The notes below the pieces were generated by a model. That model had not been told where the DNA came from. It ran no database searches and was given only the letters and a program-made list of their open reading frames with translations. The translations under genes and the position numbers were made by a program. From Sulfurimonas indica (GTDB taxonomy: Bacteria; Campylobacterota; Campylobacteria; Campylobacterales; Sulfurimonadaceae): 64,000 bases of DNA. The stretch is from positions 1-64,000 of the forward strand of contig NZ_SDID01000002.1 in the NCBI RefSeq assembly GCF_009192995.1. Direction: 5' to 3'. The stretch's first letter is position 1; the number at the start of each line of letters is the position of its first letter. Positions 9,497 through 18,786 of the stretch are shown piece by piece.

Positions 9497-11084
9497 ACTT
9501 CCTCTTATAACAAAATCAGATCTCTTTGAGATTCTCTCTTCGAGGTTTGAGAGTGATAAAAAGCTCTCCCAAATTCCAAATCCATCTCTCTTACATGATG
9601 CAAGTAAAGCTGCAAAACGTATTGCTCACGCAATACAAAAGAATGAACGTATTACACTTGTAGGGGACTATGATGTTGATGGTGTCAGCTCCACAGCCAT
9701 TATGGTTGATTTTTTCAAGCGTATCCCTTACCCGCTTGATGCTATCATCCCAAATAGATTTAGTGATGGCTATGGAGTGAGTCCAACTGTACTAGAGCGT
9801 ATTGAAGCTAATCTTATCATTACAGTTGACAATGGCATTACCGCTGTTGAAGCAGCAGAAATTTGCAAACAAAGAGGCATTGATCTTATCATTACAGATC
9901 ATCACACGCCAGGAGATAAGCTTCCTGATGCCTATGCGATTGTTGATCCAAAACTCTCAGAGTGTAACTATCCTTTTGAGGAGATATGCGGAGCAGAGGT
10001 TGCATGGCTGCTTTTAGCACTACTCAAACAAGAGCTCTCACTCAGCATTGATATGCGCCAATTCTTAGACATACTCTCGATTGCTATTATTGCAGATATT
10101 ATGCCGCTTATTGATATCAACAGAACGCTTGTAAAAGAGGGTTTAAAACTGATACAAAACTCTTCACGGCCTGCTTCTGTCATCATTCGGGATTTTCTCA
10201 ATAAATCAACTATCAGCAGTGAAGATATAGCCTTTCAGATAGCACCTCGCATCAATTCCGCTGGGCGTCTTGAAGATGCTTCCATTGCACTTGATTTTTT
10301 TACCGCGCAAGATACACACAGTGCCTACAAACAGTTTGAACTCTTAGGGCAACTCAATGAGCTGAGAAAAGAGACAGAGGCTCAAACAACAAAAGAGGCG
10401 ATAGCATGCGTGAGAGAAGAAGACAGCATTATTGTTGTAGCAGGAGAAGATTGGCATGAAGGTGTTGTCGGTATTGCTGCTTCACGTTTGGTTGACAGAT
10501 TTGAAAAGCCTGCCATTGTGCTGAGTATAAATGGTCAGAGTGCAAAAGGGAGTGCTAGAAGTATTGGAGATATCAGTATTTACGAGCTTATAAAAGAAAA
10601 TGAACACTTGTTAACTAAGTTTGGCGGGCATAAAATGGCTGCCGGACTAGGGCTTAAGACGATAGATATTGAGCCTTTTAGAGAGGCTATCAACAAAAGT
10701 GCGCAAAAGATAGCCCCTGAAGATTTTTTACCTGTGGAATCACTTACCGGTATCTTGGCAACGGATGATATTGATTTAGAGCTGTTGAAGCTTTTGGAGC
10801 GTTTTGAGCCTTATGGGGAGGCCAACACAAAGCCTAGCTTTCTACTACATGAAGCTGAAGTTGTCAGCATTAAACTTATGGGAGCTGACAAATCACACTC
10901 ACGCATCGAAGTAAGGCAATATCCACACCAAAGAAAAACAGTTGAACTCATTGCTTTTCGAACCGTTTTTGAGATGCCTGCAAATAGAAAAATAAGCTGT
11001 TCCTATACAGTTACAAAAAATGAATTTAATGGCAGAGTATCCCCTCAGCTTTTAGTCAAAAAGATCTATAATGCAGTATCTTGA
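9486..11084 (+). CDS. recJ: Single-stranded-DNA exonuclease RecJ
   Basis: A 532-residue DHH/DHHA1 phosphoesterase that degrades single-stranded DNA 5' to 3' in recombination and mismatch repair. Motif [10 protein letters not shown] is at about residues 60-68 and motif III DHHTPG at about 137-142. The C-terminal DHHA1 part has GGHKMAAGL. It is shorter than Escherichia coli RecJ (577) but usual for this phylum. It overlaps pyrG at its start and the following beta-propeller gene by 14 bases at its end. Confidence 0.93.
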   Translation: MLSKLPLITKSDLFEILSSRFESDKKLSQIPNPSLLHDASKAAKRIAHAIQKNERITLVGDYDVDGVSSTAIMVDFFKRIPYPLDAIIPNRFSDGYGVSPTVLERIEANLIITVDNGITAVEAAEICKQRGIDLIITDHHTPGDKLPDAYAIVDPKLSECNYPFEEICGAEVAWLLLALLKQELSLSIDMRQFLDILSIAIIADIMPLIDINRTLVKEGLKLIQNSSRPASVIIRDFLNKSTISSEDIAFQIAPRINSAGRLEDASIALDFFTAQDTHSAYKQFELLGQLNELRKETEAQTTKEAIACVREEDSIIVVAGEDWHEGVVGIAASRLVDRFEKPAIVLSINGQSAKGSARSIGDISIYELIKENEHLLTKFGGHKMAAGLGLKTIDIEPFREAINKSAQKIAPEDFLPVESLTGILATDDIDLELLKLLERFEPYGEANTKPSFLLHEAEVVSIKLMGADKSHSRIEVRQYPHQRKTVELIAFRTVFEMPANRKISCSYTVTKNEFNGRVSPQLLVKKIYNAVS

Positions 11085-13194
11085 AGCACTGAAACTTCAT
11101 ACAGATATTTTTGTGCTTGAAAAAGTAAATAAAGAGTTCATTGCTATTGCCAGCCATCTCAAAAATATAAAAATAGCTTCCATTGAGCCTTTAAAAATAG
11201 AACAAAATATCTATTTTGAGCTTTTAGAGGCAAAAACAACTGCACTGACCTTTCATCCCTCACTACCACTTATGGCAATAGCAAATGGTGAAATACTCTA
11301 TATCTTAGATATCAACAAGCGAAATATTCTACAAACCATCATTACCCATGATGGCGTGATTGAAAAACTCTCATTTATGCAAAATGAACCTTATCTCATC
11401 AGTGGAACACAAAACGGCAGAGTCATACAATACCGATATGAAGACAAAATTCACATCGCAAGACTCTGCTCTTTTCCCTATACTTCCGTTACTTATAAGA
11501 AGAGTCTAAACAACAATTATGTCAGTGCTATAGCCTATAATGCTGAGTATATTGCGGCAAGCGGCTATGGCGGTGCTGTTACTCTTGTAAAATTTCATTC
11601 CCAGACAAGAAAGTTCAGCTTTGAGAGTTCCAAAACAAAAGTCAATGCCATCACTTTTACAGAAGATAAACATATAATCTTTGCCAATGTCGATGGCATG
11701 CTCTTTATGGCAAAAATAAGGAAAAATGCTCATATTACGCAAGTAAATACACATACGCGAGATATTCTGCAACTGCTGAAAGTGCCTCAAAGTAATTATC
11801 TTTTGATTATTGCGAAGTCTAGCAATATTATGCTCTTTGATATAAGAGCAAAAAAAATCATTAAAAGAAACTTTTTAAGTTTTGATGCAAATGTTCGCAC
11901 TGCTCTGCTTTTAAGTAAAGATATACTGCTCGTTACTCTTGCAGACAACAGTGTTCACAAGATATATCTTGGCTCACAGAAAGTGCTGCGTGAACTTTTA
12001 GAAAAAAGAGAACTTCTTGAGATTTTCAAGCTGGTAGAGTCCAATCCTATGCTTGAAAAAACTCCTGAAGCACAAGAAGCTGAAAAACTATATAAAAAGC
12101 TATATAGTAAAGTGCTTTTGGAATTGATAACATCAAAAAAAGAGGAACTTTTAGATAGACTAAAACCCTTTGAAGTAGTGAAATCAAAAAAAGAGAGTAT
12201 CAAAAATCTGCTACTTGCCTATGAAAACTATCCAAAACTGCAAAGCTTTTATAGCGAGCATAAATATGCCCTTGCTTATGCACTTTGTGAAAAATTTCCT
12301 GCACTGCAACTCACTCCTCCGTATAAAAAAATGGAAAGTACCTATACAAAAAGTTTTACTTTGGCTCAAAAACAGCTACTCCTGCAAAGACCAGGCCAAG
12401 CAAAGGCACTCCTTGAACCCTTTGCGACCATCAGCTCAAAACGAGCTATGACACAGCTTCTTTTACGACAAAACAAAGAGTTTTTGGCATTTATAAAAGC
12501 TATTGGCGATAAAAACTATGAAGAGGTGGATAGACTTGTTAAAACAAGCCCGGTATTTCAAGAAATACCCTCCTATAAAGCACTTCTTGAGGAGACTGAT
12601 AAGCATATAGAAGATATCTATAAACTGATTGCAGATGCAAAGCTCACTGAAGCAGTAGAGATGATAAAGAAACTCCAGCATATCTCTGTGCTCAAAGAGA
12701 ATCTCTACAAGCTTTATAACCTCACGCAAGAGGCAAAAAAACTACTCAACTATTATGAAAAGAACAATTTTGTCAAATGCTATGAAACACTGGATGACAA
12801 CAGTGAGCTTGAGTCTATGCAACTGGCACAACTGCTTGAGGATCACTGGAAAAAGCGTATAAAGAAGTGTGAACTCTTTGCACTAGAAGGCAATTTTAAA
12901 GCAGTAAAAGAGACACTTGGAGAGCTTATTCACATAAACACTCGTAGAGAGAAAATCGGTGATCTGCTTCGCGTTAGTTTCCATGCAAAGATAAAAAAAG
13001 AGTTAGACCGCCCTAACTACAAAAGTGCAGAAAATATAATCTACTCCTACATCGATATCTTTGGAATGGACAGTGAGGTAAAACAGTTGATGAGAAGTTT
13101 TGAGAAGACTTCACACACAAAACTCGCCATTACATTTATGCAAAAAAAACATAAAGACCGAAATGCTTGGACTCTTTCAGATATTATGAATTAG
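11071..13194 (+). CDS. Beta-propeller plus helical-solenoid protein of unknown function
   Basis: A 707-residue protein I cannot name. Residues about 50-310 look like WD40-type beta-propeller repeats: repeated short beta-rich units such as TALTFHPSLPLMAIANG, KLSFMQNEPYLISGTQNG and AIAYNAEYIAASGYGG. From about residue 320 to the end it is almost wholly charged amphipathic helix, like a TPR/alpha-solenoid or long coiled region. There is no signal peptide or membrane segment, so it is probably cytoplasmic. It overlaps recJ by 14 bases, which ties its expression to pyrG-recJ, and converges with fliI with an 11-base overlap. A scaffold role is only an inference from architecture. Confidence 0.7.
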   Translation: MQYLEALKLHTDIFVLEKVNKEFIAIASHLKNIKIASIEPLKIEQNIYFELLEAKTTALTFHPSLPLMAIANGEILYILDINKRNILQTIITHDGVIEKLSFMQNEPYLISGTQNGRVIQYRYEDKIHIARLCSFPYTSVTYKKSLNNNYVSAIAYNAEYIAASGYGGAVTLVKFHSQTRKFSFESSKTKVNAITFTEDKHIIFANVDGMLFMAKIRKNAHITQVNTHTRDILQLLKVPQSNYLLIIAKSSNIMLFDIRAKKIIKRNFLSFDANVRTALLLSKDILLVTLADNSVHKIYLGSQKVLRELLEKRELLEIFKLVESNPMLEKTPEAQEAEKLYKKLYSKVLLELITSKKEELLDRLKPFEVVKSKKESIKNLLLAYENYPKLQSFYSEHKYALAYALCEKFPALQLTPPYKKMESTYTKSFTLAQKQLLLQRPGQAKALLEPFATISSKRAMTQLLLRQNKEFLAFIKAIGDKNYEEVDRLVKTSPVFQEIPSYKALLEETDKHIEDIYKLIADAKLTEAVEMIKKLQHISVLKENLYKLYNLTQEAKKLLNYYEKNNFVKCYETLDDNSELESMQLAQLLEDHWKKRIKKCELFALEGNFKAVKETLGELIHINTRREKIGDLLRVSFHAKIKKELDRPNYKSAENIIYSYIDIFGMDSEVKQLMRSFEKTSHTKLAITFMQKKHKDRNAWTLSDIMN

Positions 13195-14503
13195 TTTCTA
13201 TACCCATAATGGCAATGAGCTCCTTAACTGCCTCATTAAAGTGGACAATATATGTTGCTCCTTGGGCAATAAATCGCATCATTGCATCTTTTTTCTCTAT
13301 CGCTTCATCAAGTTCGGCATCACTTCCCTGTACATAAGCACCAATGCGAATAAGTGTTTCGTTTTCTTTGAGCAGTGTATAGAGACGGCGAAATTTCATA
13401 ACCGCTTGAAAATGTTCCTGAGAAATTATATCATTCATCACACGTGAGGCTGAGTTTAAAATATGTACAGGTGGATAGATTCCAAAGTCTGTCATCTCAC
13501 GTGAGAGAACAATATGTCCATCTAAAATCGAGCGGGATTGATCGGCAATAGGATCACTCATATCATCGCCCTCGATTAAAACCGTAAAAAAGGCAGTAAT
13601 GCTCCCTTTACCATCCTCTTTTCCTGCACGCTCCATCAGTTGTGGTAAAAGTGTCAATGAAGATGGTGGATATCCTTTAGAGGTTGGCGGTTCACCAAGA
13701 GCAAGTCCAATCTCACGCTGCGCCATTGCAAAACGTGTTACAGAGTCCATAATAAAGAGCACATCCTGATTTTTATCTTTAAAGTGCTCTGCCACGCTCA
13801 TTGCAGCAAAGGCTCCATACTTACGCATTAAGGGAGAATCATCGGATGTTGCTACAATAATGACGGTATTTGTCAAATCGCCACCAAGATTTTTCTCGAT
13901 AAACTCCGGAACTTCACGTCCGCGTTCACCAATAAGTGCTACAACTTTGATAGGTGCATCAGCACCGCGTACTATCATCCCCATCAACGTTGATTTACCA
14001 ACACCACTTCCGGCAAAAATACCTAACTTTTGCCCTTTTCCACAGGTTAAGAGTCCATCTATACTCTTAACACCAACAGAAAAAACTTCATCTATCATAC
14101 CCCGCTTCATCGCAGCAATCGGTGCTTTTATAATAGGAGTAAGTTTTGAAGACTTCAACGGACCTTTACCGTCAATAGGGCGCATAAAAGGATCAACCAC
14201 ACGACCTAAGAGTGAATCTCCTACTGGAATATTGAGTCCCGTAGAGTCCAAAAAGACTCTGTCCCCTGAACGAAATCCTTCTACAAATGAAAAGGGTGTG
14301 ATATAAAAGACTGCACCGTCGATTTCTGTCACCATGCCAACAGTCTCTAAATCCGTCTCATTTGAGACAATTTTCACCATATCACCGATGCTTACATTTA
14401 GGCCCTTTGCCGTAATAACAGTTGCATTAATTTTTACTACTTCTCCAAAAGCCACTGAATAGTTCTTGTGTGAGAGTTTTTCTTTTAGAGAAGAGAGTGG
14501 CAT
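13184..14503 (-). CDS. fliI: Flagellum-specific ATPase FliI
   Basis: A 439-residue F1-type ATPase that energizes the flagellar type III export gate. Walker A AGSGVGKS is at residues 164-171; the family motif GERGREVPEF and the signature PPTSKGYPPS follow. The N-terminal beta-barrel domain (residues 15-85) is present. Its start codon comes directly after the folE stop, so the two genes are probably co-transcribed, an unusual partner for a flagellar gene. Other flagellar genes are absent nearby except fliW at 27.4 kb. Confidence 0.95.
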   Translation of the reverse strand: MPLSSLKEKLSHKNYSVAFGEVVKINATVITAKGLNVSIGDMVKIVSNETDLETVGMVTEIDGAVFYITPFSFVEGFRSGDRVFLDSTGLNIPVGDSLLGRVVDPFMRPIDGKGPLKSSKLTPIIKAPIAAMKRGMIDEVFSVGVKSIDGLLTCGKGQKLGIFAGSGVGKSTLMGMIVRGADAPIKVVALIGERGREVPEFIEKNLGGDLTNTVIIVATSDDSPLMRKYGAFAAMSVAEHFKDKNQDVLFIMDSVTRFAMAQREIGLALGEPPTSKGYPPSSLTLLPQLMERAGKEDGKGSITAFFTVLIEGDDMSDPIADQSRSILDGHIVLSREMTDFGIYPPVHILNSASRVMNDIISQEHFQAVMKFRRLYTLLKENETLIRIGAYVQGSDAELDEAIEKKDAMMRFIAQGATYIVHFNEAVKELIAIMGIETNS

Positions 14504-15085
14504 TTAGTATCTGCTTCCTGTTGGAGAGTTAATGAGAGAAAAGAACTCTGCGCGCGTCTTTTCATCACTTTTAAAAAGACCTCGAAGCGCAGAAGATGTT
14601 GTTGTAGAGTTTATCTTTTCAACTCCACGCATCTCCATACACATATGACGTGCCTGAATAACAACTGCCACACCTTTTGGTGTGATAGTATCCATGATAG
14701 CATCGGCAATCTGCTCAGTGAGTTGCTCTTGAATCTGCATACGGCGTGCAAAAACATTAACTACACGGGGAATCTTTGAAAGCCCTACTACTTTTCCATC
14801 TGGAATATAGGCAACATGTACACGCCCTATAATTGGTAGTAGATGATGCTCACAAGTTGAGTAGAACTCTATATCTTTAACGAGCACCATCTCATCATTA
14901 CTAGTCGTAAAAAGTGCCTTTTTTAAAATCGCTTCGGGGTCCTCTTTATATCCACCATAGATAAACTCATATGACTTACGTACACGCTCTGGAGTATCTA
15001 GCAATCCCTCACGTGAGGGGTCTTCTCCAACGTGTTCCATCATAGTTTTTACTGCATTTTCAAATGCTTCATTATTATTTGACAA
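14504..15085 (-). CDS. folE: GTP cyclohydrolase I
   Basis: A 193-residue FolE that converts GTP to dihydroneopterin triphosphate, the first step to folate and, in some bacteria, queuosine. Zinc ligands are Cys78 and His81 (CEHHLLP) and Cys149 ([10 protein letters not shown]). The segment [10 protein letters not shown] is family-typical. queF, which acts in queuosine synthesis, lies at 37.8 kb in the same window. It sits between rnj and fliI on the minus strand, separated from rnj by about 100 bases. Confidence 0.96.
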   Translation of the reverse strand: MSNNNEAFENAVKTMMEHVGEDPSREGLLDTPERVRKSYEFIYGGYKEDPEAILKKALFTTSNDEMVLVKDIEFYSTCEHHLLPIIGRVHVAYIPDGKVVGLSKIPRVVNVFARRMQIQEQLTEQIADAIMDTITPKGVAVVIQARHMCMEMRGVEKINSTTTSSALRGLFKSDEKTRAEFFSLINSPTGSRY

Positions 15086-15162
15086 GTTTTTTGCCTTTTG
15101 TGATTTTATTGATGATAGGATATCAAGAGTTTGCTGAGAAAATGATTTGTAAGAAGAAGTAG

Positions 15163-15179
15163 CTCACCCAAGAGGTGAG
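15163..15179. terminator. Hairpin between rnj and folE
   Basis: CTCACC (15163-15168) and GGTGAG (15174-15179) form a 6-bp stem with a 5-base loop. The T-run lies on the plus-strand side (ACTTTTT), which is the wrong orientation for terminating rnj, so its role as a terminator is uncertain. Confidence 0.35.
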
Positions 15180-15185
15180 AACTTT

Positions 15186-17129
15186 TTAGTGGATAAAGAT
15201 ATGTGGAACGATAAGAGGATATTTTTTCATCTTACGGTAGATATGTTTTCTCACTACCTGACGTAGGTCTCCCTCTAAAGTTTTTGGATTGCCGATAAGT
15301 CCCGGCTTCATATTAATAAGGAAGTTTTCAATGATATCTTCCATCTCTTTTGCAAAAGCTTTATCTCGTTTATCTGCGACGATACCAAATGTTGTTACCT
15401 TTGGCTTATCCATCATTTTAGCAGTCTGTTCACTCACTTGAGCAACAATCATAACGATACCGTCATTTGCAAGTTTTTGACGGTCAAGAATGATATCATC
15501 TTCAATTTCATAATTGTTTTGATTATCAATATATGTTTTGCCGGTCTTAACAGTTTTTACTTTTCGCATATATTTTGGTGCAACTTCTATCTGCTCACCA
15601 TCTGTCATGAGCAGAATATTTCTCTCTGGAACACCGCACATCATGGCAGTCTCTTTATGCTTCATAACATGGTTGTATTCACCGTGAACTGGTAAGAAGA
15701 ACTTAGGATTTACAAGACGAAGCATTAACTTTTGTTCTTCGATTGAAGCGTGACCTGAAACATGAATATCTTTATCCATTGCTATTTTTGCACCACATTT
15801 TTGTAAGTGGTTCAGCATTTGAGATATACTTCCTTCGTTCCCCGGAATAGCACGAGAGGAAAGAACAACCAAGTCATTTGGCTTGATTTTTACATGTCTA
15901 TGCTCGCCTATACTCATTCTAAAAAGTGCCGAGTTTGCTTCACCCTGTGAACCTGTTGTAACAATAAGAATCTCTTTGTCATTCATACGTGAGACTTCAT
16001 CCGCATCAATAAAGATATTTTTTGGAAAACGGATATAGTCATACTGCAGTGCAACTTCAATGTTTCTCTCCATTGAACGACCAATGACACATACTTTACG
16101 TCCATATTTAATACCATACTGAATAGCCTGATAAACACGGTGAATATTTGAACTGAACGTTGAAAGGATTACTCGCCCTTCAGCCTTAGAAAATACACGA
16201 TCAAGTGCAGGAGCAACACTTAACTCTGATGGAGTAGGGTTCGGGTTGTGTGAGTTTGTAGAATCACTCAGTAAACAAAGTACTCCTTTATCTCCATAAT
16301 ATGCCAAACGATGCAAATCTGCCGTATAGCCATCAACTGGTGTATGGTCTATTTTGAAATCACCTGTATGAATGATCGTTCCTGCTTCTGTTGTAATGGC
16401 AATAGATGACGAATCTAAAATAGAGTGTGTCATATGCATCCACTCAATTTCAAAATCATTTCCTATTTTATAAATTTCACGTTTTTGTACCGGGCAGAAA
16501 TATTTTCTATGCTCTTTTAGATGATGCTCATCAAACTTATTGCCTATCATTGCAAGTGGAAGCGGTGTTCCATAGATCGGAAACTGCATCTCTCTAAAGA
16601 GGTATGGTACTGCACCGATGTGGTCTTCGTGAGCATGCGTAATGATAATACCGACGATTTTATCTTTAATCTCACGGATATATGAAAAATCAGGGATTAA
16701 AATATCTACACCGTGCATCTCATCATCTGGAAAACTCATTCCTACATCGATAAGGATTGCCTCTTTTTCTGTCTCAAATACAGCAATATTTCCACCGATT
16801 TCACCGAGTCCACCGAGTGGTGTAATACGTACTTTTGCTTTAGAATTCAGATCTAGTTTATAATGTGGGTTAAGTCTTTGCTTATGAGCTTCTTGATTTT
16901 TAACAACAAATGATTTTAACTGCTCATCAATAGGGGCAGGACCTCTTTTGTGACGATTACGGTTTTTGTTACGATTGTTGGATTTGTTTTGATTGCTGTT
17001 TGCATTGTTCTTATCGCCAGAGTTTCTGTTTTGATTATTTGGTCTGCGATTGTTGTTTCTTCTGTTATTTGGTTTGCGGTCTGTTTGAGGTTTGCTCTGC
17101 TGAGCTACCTCTTGTTTCTCTTCTGCCAT
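15186..17129 (-). CDS. rnj: Ribonuclease J with basic low-complexity N-terminal extension
   Basis: A 647-residue metallo-beta-lactamase/beta-CASP nuclease acting in mRNA decay and rRNA maturation. The metal-binding motif HAHEDH is at residues 165-170, and the beta-CASP region includes SRAIPGNEGS and SGHAS. Firmicute RNase J is about 555 residues. The extra length is an Asn/Arg/Gln/Lys-rich extension (about residues 15-65, with runs such as NNRRNNNRRPNNQNRN) that is probably disordered and may bind RNA or a partner. Helicobacter RNase J also has an N-terminal extension. The start just precedes the extension; rsmA lies upstream with a 15-base gap. Confidence 0.95.
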   Translation of the reverse strand: MAEEKQEVAQQSKPQTDRKPNNRRNNNRRPNNQNRNSGDKNNANSNQNKSNNRNKNRNRHKRGPAPIDEQLKSFVVKNQEAHKQRLNPHYKLDLNSKAKVRITPLGGLGEIGGNIAVFETEKEAILIDVGMSFPDDEMHGVDILIPDFSYIREIKDKIVGIIITHAHEDHIGAVPYLFREMQFPIYGTPLPLAMIGNKFDEHHLKEHRKYFCPVQKREIYKIGNDFEIEWMHMTHSILDSSSIAITTEAGTIIHTGDFKIDHTPVDGYTADLHRLAYYGDKGVLCLLSDSTNSHNPNPTPSELSVAPALDRVFSKAEGRVILSTFSSNIHRVYQAIQYGIKYGRKVCVIGRSMERNIEVALQYDYIRFPKNIFIDADEVSRMNDKEILIVTTGSQGEANSALFRMSIGEHRHVKIKPNDLVVLSSRAIPGNEGSISQMLNHLQKCGAKIAMDKDIHVSGHASIEEQKLMLRLVNPKFFLPVHGEYNHVMKHKETAMMCGVPERNILLMTDGEQIEVAPKYMRKVKTVKTGKTYIDNQNNYEIEDDIILDRQKLANDGIVMIVAQVSEQTAKMMDKPKVTTFGIVADKRDKAFAKEMEDIIENFLINMKPGLIGNPKTLEGDLRQVVRKHIYRKMKKYPLIVPHIFIH

Positions 17130-17144
17130 CCAAACTCCTTTTAT

Positions 17145-17918
17145 TTATATCATTTTATAGAGTTGGTGATAGTCCTTCGTGCTAACTTGATGAGGGCGAA
17201 TCGTCAATGTAAGATCTAGCTCTTTAAAAGCCTCTTGCAGCTTTGCCTTCTCATACTTAGAAGAGAGATTTTTCATTAAAGTTTTTCGAGGCTGCGTAAA
17301 TGCAACTCTAAGCATATCCTCGAACGCTTTATCACTTCTATCTCTACTCTTTTGTATGAGAAAAACAGCAGAGTCTATTTTAGGCTGTGGATCAAATGCA
17401 GTTGGTGGAACTTTTGTGACAATTTTTGCCTCTCCCACACTTTGAGCAATAATGCCCAAAGAACCAAATACTTTCTCTCCACTTGTCGCACAAAACTTCT
17501 CTGCTACTTCAAGCTGTACCATTACAAGTATATTTTTACACATTGGATCTGCGAGTGCTTTGAGTATGATGTTCGTAGCTATATAGTAAGGCAGGTTTGC
17601 CACTAAGTCATACGGCTCATCTATCAAAGTATTCTTCCAAGCTTCTAAAACATCCCCACAATGTAAGTGGAGTCGCTTGGTAATGATCTCTTCTTCAAAT
17701 GTATTTTGTAACAGTTTACATAAATCGGTATCTACCTCAAAAGCTTCTACACTTTTGACATCAACTAAAAATTTAGTTAAATCACCTAAGCCAGGTCCAA
17801 TCTCTACGACTTTATTGTCATTCTTGGGCATCGCTTCGACGATTTTTCTTAAAACGGACTCATCTTTTAGAAAGTTTTGTCCAAACTTCTTCTTTGCTAC
17901 AACACTTTCTCTATTCAT
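17145..17918 (-). CDS. rsmA: 16S rRNA dimethyladenosine transferase RsmA (KsgA)
   Basis: A 257-residue enzyme that dimethylates two adjacent adenosines in the 3' end helix of 16S rRNA. KKKFGQNFLKD (residues 9-19) and the SAM motif VVEIGPGLGDLT (37-48) are diagnostic, as is NLPYY near residue 109. It precedes rnj by 15 bases, so the two RNA-processing genes are likely one unit. Confidence 0.96.
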   Translation of the reverse strand: MNRESVVAKKKFGQNFLKDESVLRKIVEAMPKNDNKVVEIGPGLGDLTKFLVDVKSVEAFEVDTDLCKLLQNTFEEEIITKRLHLHCGDVLEAWKNTLIDEPYDLVANLPYYIATNIILKALADPMCKNILVMVQLEVAEKFCATSGEKVFGSLGIIAQSVGEAKIVTKVPPTAFDPQPKIDSAVFLIQKSRDRSDKAFEDMLRVAFTQPRKTLMKNLSSKYEKAKLQEAFKELDLTLTIRPHQVSTKDYHQLYKMI

Positions 17919-17983
17919 AAAAGCTAGTCTATACTAAAAATACTTATAAAAAGGTAACAAAGCAAAGAAATTGCATAATTTCT

Positions 17984-18469
17984 TTACATTTTCATGACAG
18001 AATCTATCTTTTCTTGTGCGACAGCTTCTAGTCGTCTCTCTAAACGCTCTACCTCTCTAACAAACTCTTTGGCATCATTTTCCATAGATCGCAAAAGATT
18101 ATCTACTGCGTTTTTCTCTTCTTCACTTAACTCTTGTCGCTTCGCACCTAAGAGCTTAGAAAAGAAACCTGCTTTTTTCTCTTCTGCAAAATAGATATGA
18201 TAAATCCCAAGATATTTCTTATGTAGCTGCTCATGGAGCACTTCAATATTTTTCATGCACTCCAACGGATTGTTTGATAATCTTTTGAGCTTCTGACCCT
18301 CATTATAAAACCATTTGCCAAATTCGCTCTCTTTTGCTTTTACAGGAGGTATCCCGGTGTCATTTTTGGTTCCGGCAATTAGATTTTTTACCCTGTCAAT
18401 CCATTGTAAATCAGAAAGCTTCGCTTTTTGTAATTTCTCAATAATTTCTTCTTTTTTCATTTCATTCAT
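17984..18469 (-). CDS. CZB-like helical protein lacking canonical zinc ligands
   Basis: A 161-residue soluble, mostly helical protein. Residues about 20-95 resemble the chemoreceptor zinc-binding (CZB) domain: a Trp in LQWIDRV, the EFGKWFYNEGQKL segment (CZB proteins have C-x-[LF]-G-K-W), and LHEQLHKKY with two His. The expected first His and the Cys are missing, so the usual 3-His/1-Cys zinc site cannot form. The C-terminal third is charged coiled coil. CZB domains regulate chemotaxis or diguanylate cyclases; here the domain stands alone. The match is by eye, so I am only moderately sure. Confidence 0.55.
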   Translation of the reverse strand: MNEMKKEEIIEKLQKAKLSDLQWIDRVKNLIAGTKNDTGIPPVKAKESEFGKWFYNEGQKLKRLSNNPLECMKNIEVLHEQLHKKYLGIYHIYFAEEKKAGFFSKLLGAKRQELSEEEKNAVDNLLRSMENDAKEFVREVERLERRLEAVAQEKIDSVMKM

Positions 18470-18534
18470 TTCATTAAAAATTATTATACATTATAGTATG
18501 TACTATATTAAACAACTATAAACTCAAAAAAAAA

Positions 18535-18550
18535 TGTTTCACGTGAAACC
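18535..18550. other. parS site (ParB binding), 15 of 16 bases
   Basis: TGTTTCACGTGAAACC holds the 14-bp palindrome GTTTCACGTGAAAC, the core of the near-universal chromosomal parS. The last base is C where the full palindrome has A. It is intergenic and about 12.9 kb from dnaA. ParB spreading from such sites near the origin drives chromosome segregation; parA and parB themselves are not in the window. Confidence 0.88.
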
Positions 18551-18590
18551 CGTTAAGAAAACAATAATTTCTTATCGTTTTTAGGGTTGG

Positions 18591-18698
18591 AACCACAGAC
18601 GATGTCCAAAGGACCGCTGAGGACTGTCTGAACATGAAAGGAAAAAACCACAGATGATCTCTGAAAGATCGCTAAAGACTATTTCAAAGGAGTAAGAG
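18591..18698. repeat. 55-bp imperfect tandem direct repeat
   Basis: Two copies start with AACCACAGA at 18591 and at 18646, a period of 55. They align without gaps through GAT, CGCT and GACT blocks at about 70 percent identity in the core. Each copy can form a short hairpin (GTCC-AAA-GGAC in the first, GATC...GATC in the second), so base changes partly keep pairing. I do not recognise the unit. It may be a binding site or a small RNA element upstream of hisF. Confidence 0.5.
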
Positions 18699-18751
18699 TA
18701 CAAAATAACATCTAAAGACAAACCATTAAACCCAGCTACAGCAACTTTAAG

Positions 18752-18757
18752 TATAAT
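18752..18757 (+). promoter_or_regulatory. -10 element for hisF
   Basis: TATAAT lies 29 bases before the hisF start at 18787. Confidence 0.6.
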
Positions 18758-18786
18758 TGCACTATATTATAAAGATAGAGAAAGAT

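Larger units (their letters stand above)
18470..18786. other. Intergenic region with parS, AT hairpin, direct repeat and hisF promoter
   Basis: A 317-base gap between two divergent genes. From left to right it holds a parS palindrome (18535-18550), an AT-only hairpin TAAGAAA/TTTCTTA (18554-18574) followed by TCGTTTTT, a 55-base imperfect direct repeat (18591-18698), and the hisF -10 (18752-18757). No convincing small ORF is present. Confidence 0.6.

Noticed and set aside
12926-12934. TTATTCACA in the beta-propeller gene, with single copies also near 32380 and 42143
   Set aside because: Isolated matches in coding sequence, about as many as chance predicts.
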